DNA of 41,481 nucleotides, taken from assembly GCA_913063125.1 (NCBI GenBank), contig CAJXZM010000041.1, positions 1 to 41,481 of the forward strand. The letters are read 5' to 3'. Positions 17,532-26,015 of the stretch are shown here, one piece after another (the stretch's first letter is position 1; each line of letters opens with the position of its first letter). Position numbers and translations under genes: made by a program. This DNA is from an uncultured Gammaproteobacteria bacterium (lineage in GTDB: Bacteria > Pseudomonadota > Gammaproteobacteria > Pseudomonadales > Ketobacteraceae). The notes beneath the pieces are model-generated. The model was given only the letters and a program-made list of their open reading frames with translations. It was not told the DNA's origin and did not search any database.

Positions 17532-18947
17532 ATGCATTCGAAACAACGGGGGTTTTCGTTAATAGAACTACTGATTGTATTAGGGCTAATGGCAACCGCA
17601 GCAACATTGGCACTAAGTTCGGTTGGAAATAAAGACAATCAAAATCGATTTATTGAAACACGAGGAAAATTGGAAATAATACATAATGCCATTGTTGGTG
17701 AAACGATAAAATCCGTAAAAATAGAACAACAAATAGCATTTGATTATTTTACAATAAATGGTTTCTTGGCTGATATGGGACGCTTACCGAATAATATTGG
17801 CGAGCTATTGGAAATGCCAATTGACCCTGATTGTGATAACGACCCTGCAATTGATAGTGATGGTGACGGCGATGGTGACATAGACATTTGCCCATGGACT
17901 TATGATGAAAACAATGAAATCTGGCACGGCTGGAATGGGCCATATATTTTTAATATTGGTTCTGATTATCGGGACGGCTGGGGGTTTGAATGGGATTGGG
18001 ACTTTATTACCCCAGATGTACTAATAATCTCCAGCCTTGGCCTAGATAGTGATCTGAACAATAATAACTTTGAAGATACCGACCAAGATGCCTATGGCGA
18101 CTCCTCCCTCCAGCAAATAACACTCGCAGGGATAACAGCAACACTACCCTCTGCACCACTGGCGCTGAACGTAAACAAGGCTCCGTTTTGTGGACAATGC
18201 CGTGATATTACTTATTTCGGAAATGATACAACAACAATAGATGCCTGCAATGCAGCAACAGATCGCGAATGGAATGCGGAGCTAGAGTACTGCGTTGAAA
18301 CCGCTTCAACTACTATTTCCGCATCCACTTGCGAAGCAGTAATCCCCTTAGGTACGACGTCCTGGGTACCGCTATATTTTGGGTACTGCTCTGATCCAAC
18401 ATATACAAACGAAACGGACTGCATTGCCAATGTGGGAGCAGGTGCATGGAACAATGATGACTGCCCGCTATATACAACGGACAACCCTACAACACCCGCC
18501 TACGACTTTACTGATGGAAATGTAGAGATCTGCGCCCGCATCATTCGCATTAACAACGGCCAAATTGTTATCAACACCCATAACAGCACAGACACACACT
18601 ACAGCGCCGGAGCAGCCATCAACACGCCCTTCGACATTACAACAATTGGGCAATCTGCAACCTACGACGAGTCCTATACTTCATGCGCTGACACAGCCTC
18701 ACCGAATTGTTTTTCTTTCCAACCAGAAATAGAAGATAACTCCGGTACGGTCGGTTTAACACTACCCCACGGCGCAATGCGAATTGGTCTATATGAGTAC
18801 GACACGCTACTAAACACCTGCACAACAACCCCCTTCCCATCAGTAAGCTCACAAGCTATATCAAACGTTATCACCTTGCGCAGTGACGCCCCCCCTGGCA
18901 TCGGCACCTCGCTCAATCCAATTCCCTTACATTGGAGGTCACAATAA
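17532..18947 (+). CDS. Cysteine-rich prepilin-like protein with acidic calcium-type loop
   Basis: I prefer the ATG at 17532 (AGAGGAA 9 bases upstream, leader MHSKQRG) over the ATG at 17505. The 471-residue product has the motif RG/FSLIELLIVLG (Gly7, Phe8, Glu12). A GspG-like HGWNGPYIF segment follows an Asp-rich loop (DSDGDGDGDIDICPW) that looks suited to calcium. The C-terminal 250 residues contain many cysteines, probably paired in the periplasm. Its size suggests a minor tip pilin or adhesin rather than a shaft subunit. Its stop overlaps the next start (TAATG). Confidence 0.8.
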   Translation: MHSKQRGFSLIELLIVLGLMATAATLALSSVGNKDNQNRFIETRGKLEIIHNAIVGETIKSVKIEQQIAFDYFTINGFLADMGRLPNNIGELLEMPIDPDCDNDPAIDSDGDGDGDIDICPWTYDENNEIWHGWNGPYIFNIGSDYRDGWGFEWDWDFITPDVLIISSLGLDSDLNNNNFEDTDQDAYGDSSLQQITLAGITATLPSAPLALNVNKAPFCGQCRDITYFGNDTTTIDACNAATDREWNAELEYCVETASTTISASTCEAVIPLGTTSWVPLYFGYCSDPTYTNETDCIANVGAGAWNNDDCPLYTTDNPTTPAYDFTDGNVEICARIIRINNGQIVINTHNSTDTHYSAGAAINTPFDITTIGQSATYDESYTSCADTASPNCFSFQPEIEDNSGTVGLTLPHGAMRIGLYEYDTLLNTCTTTPFPSVSSQAISNVITLRSDAPPGIGTSLNPIPLHWRSQ

Positions 18948-20782
18948 TGTCGGCCTTAGCATCCGTACAACAATGGTTAGCACAATTTAAACCCAACACT
19001 GCAGGCCAACAACTACTGGCCGCACATAACGGATACCAGTTATGGTTGGGGTTAATAGGCTTTGATGGTGAAACACCGAAATTACTGGCAACTGGTACCT
19101 CAACCGCTATCGATGCGGTTACCGCAATTGACGATGCCCGCAAACAATTAACGCAACAATATACCGCTGCCTTACCACGTCAAATTACATTTATTTCTAC
19201 TTGTGCCCTACCTGCATTACTCGATTTACCAATCGAAGCCGATAAACCTCGTAAACCTTCGGAAATGGAGTCAATGATCAGCTGGGAATTAGAAACCCAA
19301 GTCGCTGATAACAATGACCTGTATGCTCTCGGTGCAATCTTGGTGGGCCGAGGACTTATTACGCAAACACAGCGCCATGAAACCGCAGTAGAGCTAGAAA
19401 TGCGCCGCGTAAATGGAAGTGGCCTTGCTCGTTATGGCGAAGTCGCTATTGATTTGCGATTTATCACTAACGACCAGTTACAAGAATCACTGCTCTTACA
19501 AGAAAAGCTCGCAGTAACCGATGCCCAGCTGGCCTGCGGTTGGCAATTACAAACATTAATCAGCGAGGATAAAACCGAACATCAGTGGCTAACGGCAGGT
19601 ATTGATATTCGAGTTCGTCGCCAATGGTTTACCGGATTTGCTCAAAACAGCGCTAAACTTACAGGCATTGCCCCTTTACTGGGTAGCATGGCTCCATTGG
19701 CAGCGAAAAAAAGTGGCAACGGTAACGTGGTCGTTATCGAAGCTCATCACGACAGCATTGTTACCTATCGATTGGAACAAGCTCAGTTCGCTAGTTTTCA
19801 TCAACAACCCCGTCAGCACAACCAGTCGTTAACTGAACAGTGTTATGGCATTGTGGTAGAACAACTTCGTAGCGAAACGGAATCCATTTTTCTAACCGAT
19901 GTTGCACGGTCAACAGAAATCAAACCTAACAACAATGAAGAAAACCCAACACCTTGCAGTGACATAGAAGAACTAAGCACACGCTTACAACGAGATGTAC
20001 AATGGCTCATCAGCGGTGAAAATATAGCCACCCAAAAACAACAGCTATCGCTACCAGACACGGTAACTGCTGCTTTTTTAGGTGTTGCCATTGCCGCACA
20101 TAAGCACGCTTTGTTCGCACCAGAACAAAGAACTTTAAAATTAGCACAGATTCCTCCGCGAGAACCACCGCCCCCTATCTGGAAAAATATAGAACTCTAT
20201 CGTTACGGCGCTCCAGTATTGTTACTCATGGGTTTACTAACACACGGTAGCTTCTCACTGATACACAAAAGCGAACTAGAGCAACAATCTGCATCATTAG
20301 AAGCTGAATTTAAAAAGCAAGCCATTTTAAACAAACAACTGAACAGTATTTCTGGTGAGTACAAAAAAAGCAGTGAGAACTTAGCAGAGTTAAAAATACA
20401 GACCAACCAAGTATCTTACAACTTAACACGACTAACCAATAACGTTGTCAACCGCACGCGGTTGATCCCAAAGTTATTAAAAGCAGTTTCTCAGAGTGTT
20501 TCTGACAACATAATGATAGACAGCATTGTTGAGCCTTCTCAAACAAAGGGTAGAAATAGCTTTAATGTAATTGCATGGGCAACTGATAATTCCAATGCAG
20601 CTCAATTCACCGAGCGGTTACAGCAGCATATTGCCCGTTTAGATTATCGAGTTGCAGACCCAGACATAAGGTCAGGCATTGGCAGATACGGTCTCAATGG
20701 GTACACCATTAACTTATGGTTGATACCTGTAACTAAAACGAAAAGGAAGAGTAATATAACCGCCAGCAGGAGGAGCAAATGA
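18947..20782 (+). CDS. PilM-PilN-like fusion with inserted MshEN-like domain
   Basis: The start is the ATG at 18947, preceded by GGAGGTC. The 611-residue protein has an N-terminal PilM/GspL-like cytoplasmic part. It is interrupted at about residues 126-188 by two tandem copies of a motif like that of the MshEN / GspE N-terminal domain (LGAILVGRGLITQTQ and YGEVAIDLRFITNDQLQ). A proline-rich linker, one membrane helix (about 420-440), a coiled coil and a PilN-like periplasmic domain follow. This would be the inner-membrane assembly protein linking ATPase and PilO. The fusion and insert are seen; c-di-GMP binding by the insert is only a possibility. Confidence 0.75.
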   Translation: MSALASVQQWLAQFKPNTAGQQLLAAHNGYQLWLGLIGFDGETPKLLATGTSTAIDAVTAIDDARKQLTQQYTAALPRQITFISTCALPALLDLPIEADKPRKPSEMESMISWELETQVADNNDLYALGAILVGRGLITQTQRHETAVELEMRRVNGSGLARYGEVAIDLRFITNDQLQESLLLQEKLAVTDAQLACGWQLQTLISEDKTEHQWLTAGIDIRVRRQWFTGFAQNSAKLTGIAPLLGSMAPLAAKKSGNGNVVVIEAHHDSIVTYRLEQAQFASFHQQPRQHNQSLTEQCYGIVVEQLRSETESIFLTDVARSTEIKPNNNEENPTPCSDIEELSTRLQRDVQWLISGENIATQKQQLSLPDTVTAAFLGVAIAAHKHALFAPEQRTLKLAQIPPREPPPPIWKNIELYRYGAPVLLLMGLLTHGSFSLIHKSELEQQSASLEAEFKKQAILNKQLNSISGEYKKSSENLAELKIQTNQVSYNLTRLTNNVVNRTRLIPKLLKAVSQSVSDNIMIDSIVEPSQTKGRNSFNVIAWATDNSNAAQFTERLQQHIARLDYRVADPDIRSGIGRYGLNGYTINLWLIPVTKTKRKSNITASRRSK

Positions 20783-21423
20783 AGAACTTCTGGAACCGAC
20801 TGGGAAAAGCGCAACAAACACAAATCATAGCACTTTTCTGTGCAGCGCTAATTGGCGGATACATGCTGTGGTTCAATAGCATTAACACAACCAACATTAG
20901 TCTTGAGAATAAAATCAGCCGCCGCGCAAATCGACTAGAAGCACGTTCAGTTGCTTCGCCAAAAACAAAGAATACCGCAGGCACAGAGAAACAGATCCGC
21001 CAGTTACAAAAAAAATTGGAAGGAGACAATCGTAATTTAAAACGTCTCTTACAACGATTTGCCCCTATTGATGACCAAGAGCAACGCCAAGTTCTGCGCA
21101 GAGAATTAAGCGACCTTGCCAGCGGATTGGGCATGCGTGTTATCCGGCTAGAAGGTGCCCAAGGAAGAGCAAGAAACTCCGATGCTGTACCCACTTTTGA
21201 TGAGGCATCTGATATCGATAAACATACGGGTCGCCCGCTCATCAATTTTGAAGCGTGGGGTGGATACTTTGCCCTACAAACCCTATTAGATGATTTAGAT
21301 ACACTGAGTTACACCATGGCCCCCGTGAGAATAGAGCTAACTGCAGACGAGCCCAAAATGAGCGCCCAACAAGGGGTTGAACAACAACAGATTTTACACA
21401 TCAACCTGGTATTTGCGATATGA
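20779..21423 (+). CDS. PilO/MshJ-like inner-membrane alignment protein
   Basis: This 214-residue protein has a short cytoplasmic N-terminus, one membrane helix (about residues 15-32), a coiled coil (about 60-105) and a small C-terminal alpha/beta domain, the PilO/GspM layout. It overlaps the PilMN gene by 4 bases (ATGA) and its own end overlaps the PilT-like gene. It should pair with the PilN-like part of the upstream protein. Sequence identity to named PilO proteins is not obvious, so the call rests on layout and context. Confidence 0.7.
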   Translation: MKNFWNRLGKAQQTQIIALFCAALIGGYMLWFNSINTTNISLENKISRRANRLEARSVASPKTKNTAGTEKQIRQLQKKLEGDNRNLKRLLQRFAPIDDQEQRQVLRRELSDLASGLGMRVIRLEGAQGRARNSDAVPTFDEASDIDKHTGRPLINFEAWGGYFALQTLLDDLDTLSYTMAPVRIELTADEPKMSAQQGVEQQQILHINLVFAI

Positions 21424-22490
21424 CACAAACCCTCCCCTTAAGTGGCTTTCTTGGGAAAGCACTATCGCTGAATGCCTCCGATATACATTTATCAACCGGA
21501 CAACCAGCTGCATATCGTGTCCATGGTCAACTACAAAAAGAAGGGCCTTTGCTAACACCCGAGACGGTAGACGCCCTGCTTACGACGCTATGGAAAGGCA
21601 ATATGAACCCTCTTGTTAACGAGGGAAGTATTGATTTTTGCTATTCTGCCGACGATGGCAATCGTTACCGAGTCAATGCCTTTCGCAGCATGAACAAACT
21701 CGCTCTTGCCTTGCGTCACCTTGAAAGCAATTTCACCAATTTAAGTGACTTACACTTACCTCCCGCAATTGCCGATTTTGCGCGAGCTCATAGCGGCTTG
21801 GTACTCGTCTGTGGTGCAACCGGGTCAGGTAAGTCGACAACGCTTGCAGCCATACTTAATCAAATCAATGAGCAACGCGCCGTACACATGCTCACCATTG
21901 AAGATCCCGTTGAATTTATTCATCAACCTAAAAAAGCCGTCATCCACCAGCGTGAACTCGGACAGGATTTCATTGATTTCCCTCATGCGGTACGCGCGTC
22001 CTTACGTGAAGATCCCGATGTCATGATGATTGGGGAAATGCGTGACCTTGAAACGATTCGCGCCGCCCTTACCGCGGCAGAAACCGGACATTTGGTATTT
22101 TCTACGCTCCATACCAATGACGCGGTAAGTTCAATTGAAAGATTGATTGGAGCCTTTCCAGGTAATGAGCAAGACATGTGTCGTATTCGTTTATCTCGCT
22201 GTCTACGCGGTGTTATTGCCCAAAGGCTCATCCCTACAAGTAATGGTTTAGGCCGTGTTCCAGCAGTAGAAATCTTATTGGAAAACTCTGCTGTTAGTAA
22301 CTTAATAGAGAATGACAAAACACGACAACTCTACTCAGCCATCGAAAGCAATCGAAAATCAGGAATGCAAACACTAGATCAAGCACTGGCAGACTTAGTT
22401 TCAAACCGATGGATTTCGCTAGAAACAGCTCAACATTTTGCGAAACACCCGCAAGCCCTTTCAAAACTAATGTCCCAGGTGATTCGCTAA
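21420..22490 (+). CDS. PilT/PilU-like retraction ATPase
   Basis: This 356-residue secretion ATPase has ASDIHLSTG near the N-terminus, Walker A GATGSGKST (132-140), the Asp box IEDPVEF (160-166), Walker B-like VMMIGEMRD (201-209), the His box HTNDAVSSIERLI and the PilT-type GMQTLDQAL region. It lacks the N-terminal GspE domain and the tetracysteine zinc site, so it belongs with PilT/PilU rather than PilB. Its presence suggests that the filament retracts, unlike ordinary type II secretion. The start overlaps the PilO-like stop. Confidence 0.9.
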   Translation: MTQTLPLSGFLGKALSLNASDIHLSTGQPAAYRVHGQLQKEGPLLTPETVDALLTTLWKGNMNPLVNEGSIDFCYSADDGNRYRVNAFRSMNKLALALRHLESNFTNLSDLHLPPAIADFARAHSGLVLVCGATGSGKSTTLAAILNQINEQRAVHMLTIEDPVEFIHQPKKAVIHQRELGQDFIDFPHAVRASLREDPDVMMIGEMRDLETIRAALTAAETGHLVFSTLHTNDAVSSIERLIGAFPGNEQDMCRIRLSRCLRGVIAQRLIPTSNGLGRVPAVEILLENSAVSNLIENDKTRQLYSAIESNRKSGMQTLDQALADLVSNRWISLETAQHFAKHPQALSKLMSQVIR

Positions 22491-22491
22491 C

Positions 22492-24132
22492 ATGGCCATT
22501 AATGAAGCAACACTTATTAATGCGGCAACCCACGCAAACCTGCTGACTATTGATGCGGTTAACCAAGCACGAAAGGTTGCTCGCCGCGATCGACTGTCGG
22601 TTATTGATACTATTGGACGGGACCACCGCTTGCCCCGAGCAGTTCTTTATCAAGCCGTGGCTGAACAGCGTAAACTACCTTTTCTGACCTTATCCAAATT
22701 ATTACCTGATGATGACTTGTTGCAAAGGCTACCTGCAACACTATTACAACGTCGTTTATTGCTTCCTGTCCGAGATAAACAAGGGCAATTACTATTAGCA
22801 ATGTCTGACCCTGATGATCAGGTTGCTATAGATACCGTTAAGCGAGTTGTAAATACACCTTTTACACTGGCGCTGGCGGAGCCAATCTCCTTAAAATCAG
22901 TGCTCAAATGCGAGCTTCAAAACAGTGCCCCAGATGAAGAGCAAGACCCTATCGCGCTATTTGATGAATTAATGAAAGAGGCTTATGTTTGCAACGCATC
23001 TGACATTCATTTAAAGCCTGAAAAAAATGGCCTAAAAGCAGCTCTTCGTGTTGACGGTAAGCTTATCCCTTATCCGAAGCTGCTAAATGAACACGAAGCC
23101 AGCCTTTTGATAAACCGTGTAAAAGTGTTAGCCGGGCTGGATATATCGGAACAGCGCATGCCACAAGATGGTGGATTCGCTTATGAAATTAGCGACTGGA
23201 ACCTATCAGCCCATGAACTTCGTGTAGCAACCTTACCTTCACGCTGGGGTGAAAGAATCACTTTGCGCCTTCTCGGGCAAGAGTCAGGCGCATTATCATT
23301 AAAACAGTTGGACCTTAATCCACTCGTACTTGAGCGTATACGTAAAGTGCTTACCTACCCACACGGAATGGTACTAGTGACCGGGCCAACAGGAAGTGGT
23401 AAATCAACAACGCTGTATGCAGCCCTGCGAGAGATTGATCGTACAGAATATAATGTACTAACTGTTGAAGACCCTATTGAACAGTTACTCACAGATGCAA
23501 CGCAAGTACAAACAGGGGTAAAAATATCCTTCTCCGAAGCATTACGCTCTTTTTTACGACATGACCCCGACATTATTCTTGTTGGTGAAATTCGTGATCA
23601 AGAAACCGCAGAAACTGCAATGAAAGCAGCAATGACCGGTCACCTGGTACTCTCTACTCTACATACCAATAATGCCACCAGCGCGGTAAGCCGGCTGCGT
23701 AATATGAACTGCGAAAACTTTATGATCGCAGCAACCGTACAGCTTGTTATCGCTCAGCGCCTAGCAAGACGACTATGTACTTTGTGCCGACAAGTGGATG
23801 ATTCCCCTTCACCTATCAACCTTCCTGTACTAAAAGATGCTCAACGCTACAAAGCCAATGGTTGCCCAGCATGCATGGGTACCGGCTACAAAGGTCGCAT
23901 AGGATTACATGAAATGTTTTGGGTGGATGACGATATGAGCCGCCTTGTTGCTAATGGTGCTGATGATCATGAAATCCGAATGGCAGCGGGGAAAAACCTC
24001 TATTCACTATGGGAGGACGCGCTGTACAAAGTTTCCCAGGGGCTTACCTCTCTAGAAGAAGTGATGCCATTTCAAGAAGCATTACATGAAGACCGACCAA
24101 CACAGATAGGTTCTACAGAGGTCACTCCATGA
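22492..24132 (+). CDS. GspE/PilB-type assembly ATPase
   Basis: This 546-residue ATPase has an N-terminal T2SSE_N/MshEN domain (about 1-140), ASDIHLKP (169-176), Walker A GPTGSGKST (298-306), the Asp box VEDPIE, Walker B-like IILVGEIRD (361-369) and a His box STLHTNN. A zinc-binding tetracysteine site (Cys429, 432, 458, 461) marks it as an extension ATPase. It begins one base after the PilT-like stop. It drives filament or pseudopilus assembly with the GspF-like protein downstream. Confidence 0.92.
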   Translation: MAINEATLINAATHANLLTIDAVNQARKVARRDRLSVIDTIGRDHRLPRAVLYQAVAEQRKLPFLTLSKLLPDDDLLQRLPATLLQRRLLLPVRDKQGQLLLAMSDPDDQVAIDTVKRVVNTPFTLALAEPISLKSVLKCELQNSAPDEEQDPIALFDELMKEAYVCNASDIHLKPEKNGLKAALRVDGKLIPYPKLLNEHEASLLINRVKVLAGLDISEQRMPQDGGFAYEISDWNLSAHELRVATLPSRWGERITLRLLGQESGALSLKQLDLNPLVLERIRKVLTYPHGMVLVTGPTGSGKSTTLYAALREIDRTEYNVLTVEDPIEQLLTDATQVQTGVKISFSEALRSFLRHDPDIILVGEIRDQETAETAMKAAMTGHLVLSTLHTNNATSAVSRLRNMNCENFMIAATVQLVIAQRLARRLCTLCRQVDDSPSPINLPVLKDAQRYKANGCPACMGTGYKGRIGLHEMFWVDDDMSRLVANGADDHEIRMAAGKNLYSLWEDALYKVSQGLTSLEEVMPFQEALHEDRPTQIGSTEVTP

Positions 24133-25358
24133 CGCTGTTTGCCTATACTGCTCTAAAAGATCGAAAAAACGAAATCAAAGGAGAGGTTGACGCTGCCAAT
24201 GAAAGAGAAGCAGTCCAAAATTTGCGTGGACAAGGATTATTTGTCACCAATATTCGCGCCGGTGGTCAACAAGTTGACCTTGAATTCAGACAACGTGCCG
24301 AGCTGATACTTCCCAGAAATTGGCTAGCACCCAAAAAGGAACATTACATCCAGCTTTATCGACAACTTAGCTTGATGTTAATGTCTGGACACACATTATT
24401 AGAATCTTTAGATCTATGTGCCAGCCTAGCACCTAGACGACGTCTGAAAACAATCCTACAAGATATTCGAAAAGATATTCAGCGGGGCAGTTCTTTTGCT
24501 CAAGCAATGGAGAATCACCCAAAATCATTTCAGCCACAGGTTTTTGAATTGGTTCGCAGTGCAGAAGCCAGCGGTGAATTGGATACTGTATTATCGCGCC
24601 TTTCTAATGACCTTGAACGCCTAAGCGACATGAAAAAGAAACTAACAACGGCAATGATTTATCCCGTATTTGTTCTTAGTGGTACCGTCGCCTTGTTGGT
24701 ATTGATGGCTGTATGGGTGTTACCGAAAATGTCGACCTTTATTGCAGGTTTAGGCACAAACATACCCGCAAGTACTGCCAACATGATGGCGCTATCTTCA
24801 TTTATAGTCGACTACGGCGCAGAACTAGGTGGAGGTATCGCATTAACTATTTTTTTTATGCTAGCATCTTATACAACATTACCTGGAAAACGTTTCTTTG
24901 ATCGTATTTTTTTGTCCTTACCTATGGCTAAATCCGCCATTATTACTTCTACGATGGCGCAATCAGGGTGGACGCTATCGATGCTAACCGCCAGTGGTGT
25001 AACCATCGTCGATGCCCTAAAAATTTGTGCACGCATTACAACAAACGAATCCCTTAAAAAGAGCTTCGACTATTCAAGCCAAAGTATTATGGAAGGCACA
25101 TCTCTATCACGTTCACTAGAACAACCTTTTTTTCCAGAGCTTTTTTACCGAATGGCAGCTGTCGGTGAGCAAAGCGGTGAACTTGACCGTGTTATGAATG
25201 AAATAGGTACTTATTACAACGGTGAGCTAGAAGCTAATCTACAACGCATGTTAGCGTTTATCACACCTCTTTTAACTGTCTTAATGGGTGGCCCAGTTGC
25301 CTTTGTTTATCTATCCATTTTCCAATTGATATTTGCCGCCGCTACAGGAGGGAGATAA
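24129..25358 (+). CDS. GspF/PilC-type platform protein
   Basis: This 409-residue inner-membrane protein has two T2SSF domains (about residues 70-190 and 275-395), each followed by hydrophobic helices. Typical family segments are YRQLSLMLMSGHTLLESLDLCA and its second copy MAQSGWTLSMLTASGVTIVDAL, plus AVGEQSGELDRVM. The start overlaps the ATPase stop by 4 bases. It is the membrane rotor or platform on which the two ATPases act. Confidence 0.92.
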   Translation: MTLFAYTALKDRKNEIKGEVDAANEREAVQNLRGQGLFVTNIRAGGQQVDLEFRQRAELILPRNWLAPKKEHYIQLYRQLSLMLMSGHTLLESLDLCASLAPRRRLKTILQDIRKDIQRGSSFAQAMENHPKSFQPQVFELVRSAEASGELDTVLSRLSNDLERLSDMKKKLTTAMIYPVFVLSGTVALLVLMAVWVLPKMSTFIAGLGTNIPASTANMMALSSFIVDYGAELGGGIALTIFFMLASYTTLPGKRFFDRIFLSLPMAKSAIITSTMAQSGWTLSMLTASGVTIVDALKICARITTNESLKKSFDYSSQSIMEGTSLSRSLEQPFFPELFYRMAAVGEQSGELDRVMNEIGTYYNGELEANLQRMLAFITPLLTVLMGGPVAFVYLSIFQLIFAAATGGR

Positions 25359-25361
25359 GTA

Positions 25362-26015
25362 ATGAAAAACATCAACAACAGATCACTCACCGCATTAATG
25401 TTTGTTTTCTCGCTATCAACAAACAATGTTTTCGCAGAAGTGGAGCCCGTTAAACAACAAATCCAAGAACATATCGGTACGATCACTAATTATTACCAAA
25501 CCGTTCGAGAAAAAGCATTTGGTGAAATCCCGAAGAATAATGAAGAGAAAAGACAGGAAAGACATAGAGATATTGCAAGGGACCCGTTTGCATCATCAGT
25601 TCGTTCAGCACAACAATCCCCTATACGAGCAGGCGCAAACTATCGTGCATCAGCCTATACATTAGCTGGTCGAGACCCCTTTGCTGTAACACCTATCATG
25701 TTAGAAAATGAGAATTTCACCTTAAAACAGGAAATAGAATTCACGCCATTAACAGGTGATTTCAAAATACCAAAAATGTATTTGAAAGGCATTATCACGG
25801 GAAGAGAAGACGATAACAACCCAAGAAAAATGGCCGCTCTTTTAGAAATTGATGGGTTAGGGGTTTTTGTTGTTCACGAAGGTGACACTGTAGGATTGCA
25901 CGGTATCGGGAACGGACGTGATGTCATTAAAATTGAAAGTATCTCTCGCCTAAGCCTAGTTGTACAAAGTGGTACCTATGGCGGTACCGCACAAAAAAGG
26001 ATTGTTGTCCGATGA
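25362..26015 (+). CDS. PilP/GspC-like periplasmic linker
   Basis: This 217-residue exported protein has a signal peptide ending near VFA-EV (residue 25). Two R-DPFA motifs (near residues 73 and 103) lie in a flexible region, followed by a small beta domain (ALLEIDGLGVFVVHEGDTVGL ... IESISRLSLVVQS) like the PilP/GspC homology region that contacts the secretin. It lies directly before the secretin gene, with a 4-base overlap. The role is inferred from this fold pattern and position. Confidence 0.75.
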   Translation: MKNINNRSLTALMFVFSLSTNNVFAEVEPVKQQIQEHIGTITNYYQTVREKAFGEIPKNNEEKRQERHRDIARDPFASSVRSAQQSPIRAGANYRASAYTLAGRDPFAVTPIMLENENFTLKQEIEFTPLTGDFKIPKMYLKGIITGREDDNNPRKMAALLEIDGLGVFVVHEGDTVGLHGIGNGRDVIKIESISRLSLVVQSGTYGGTAQKRIVVR

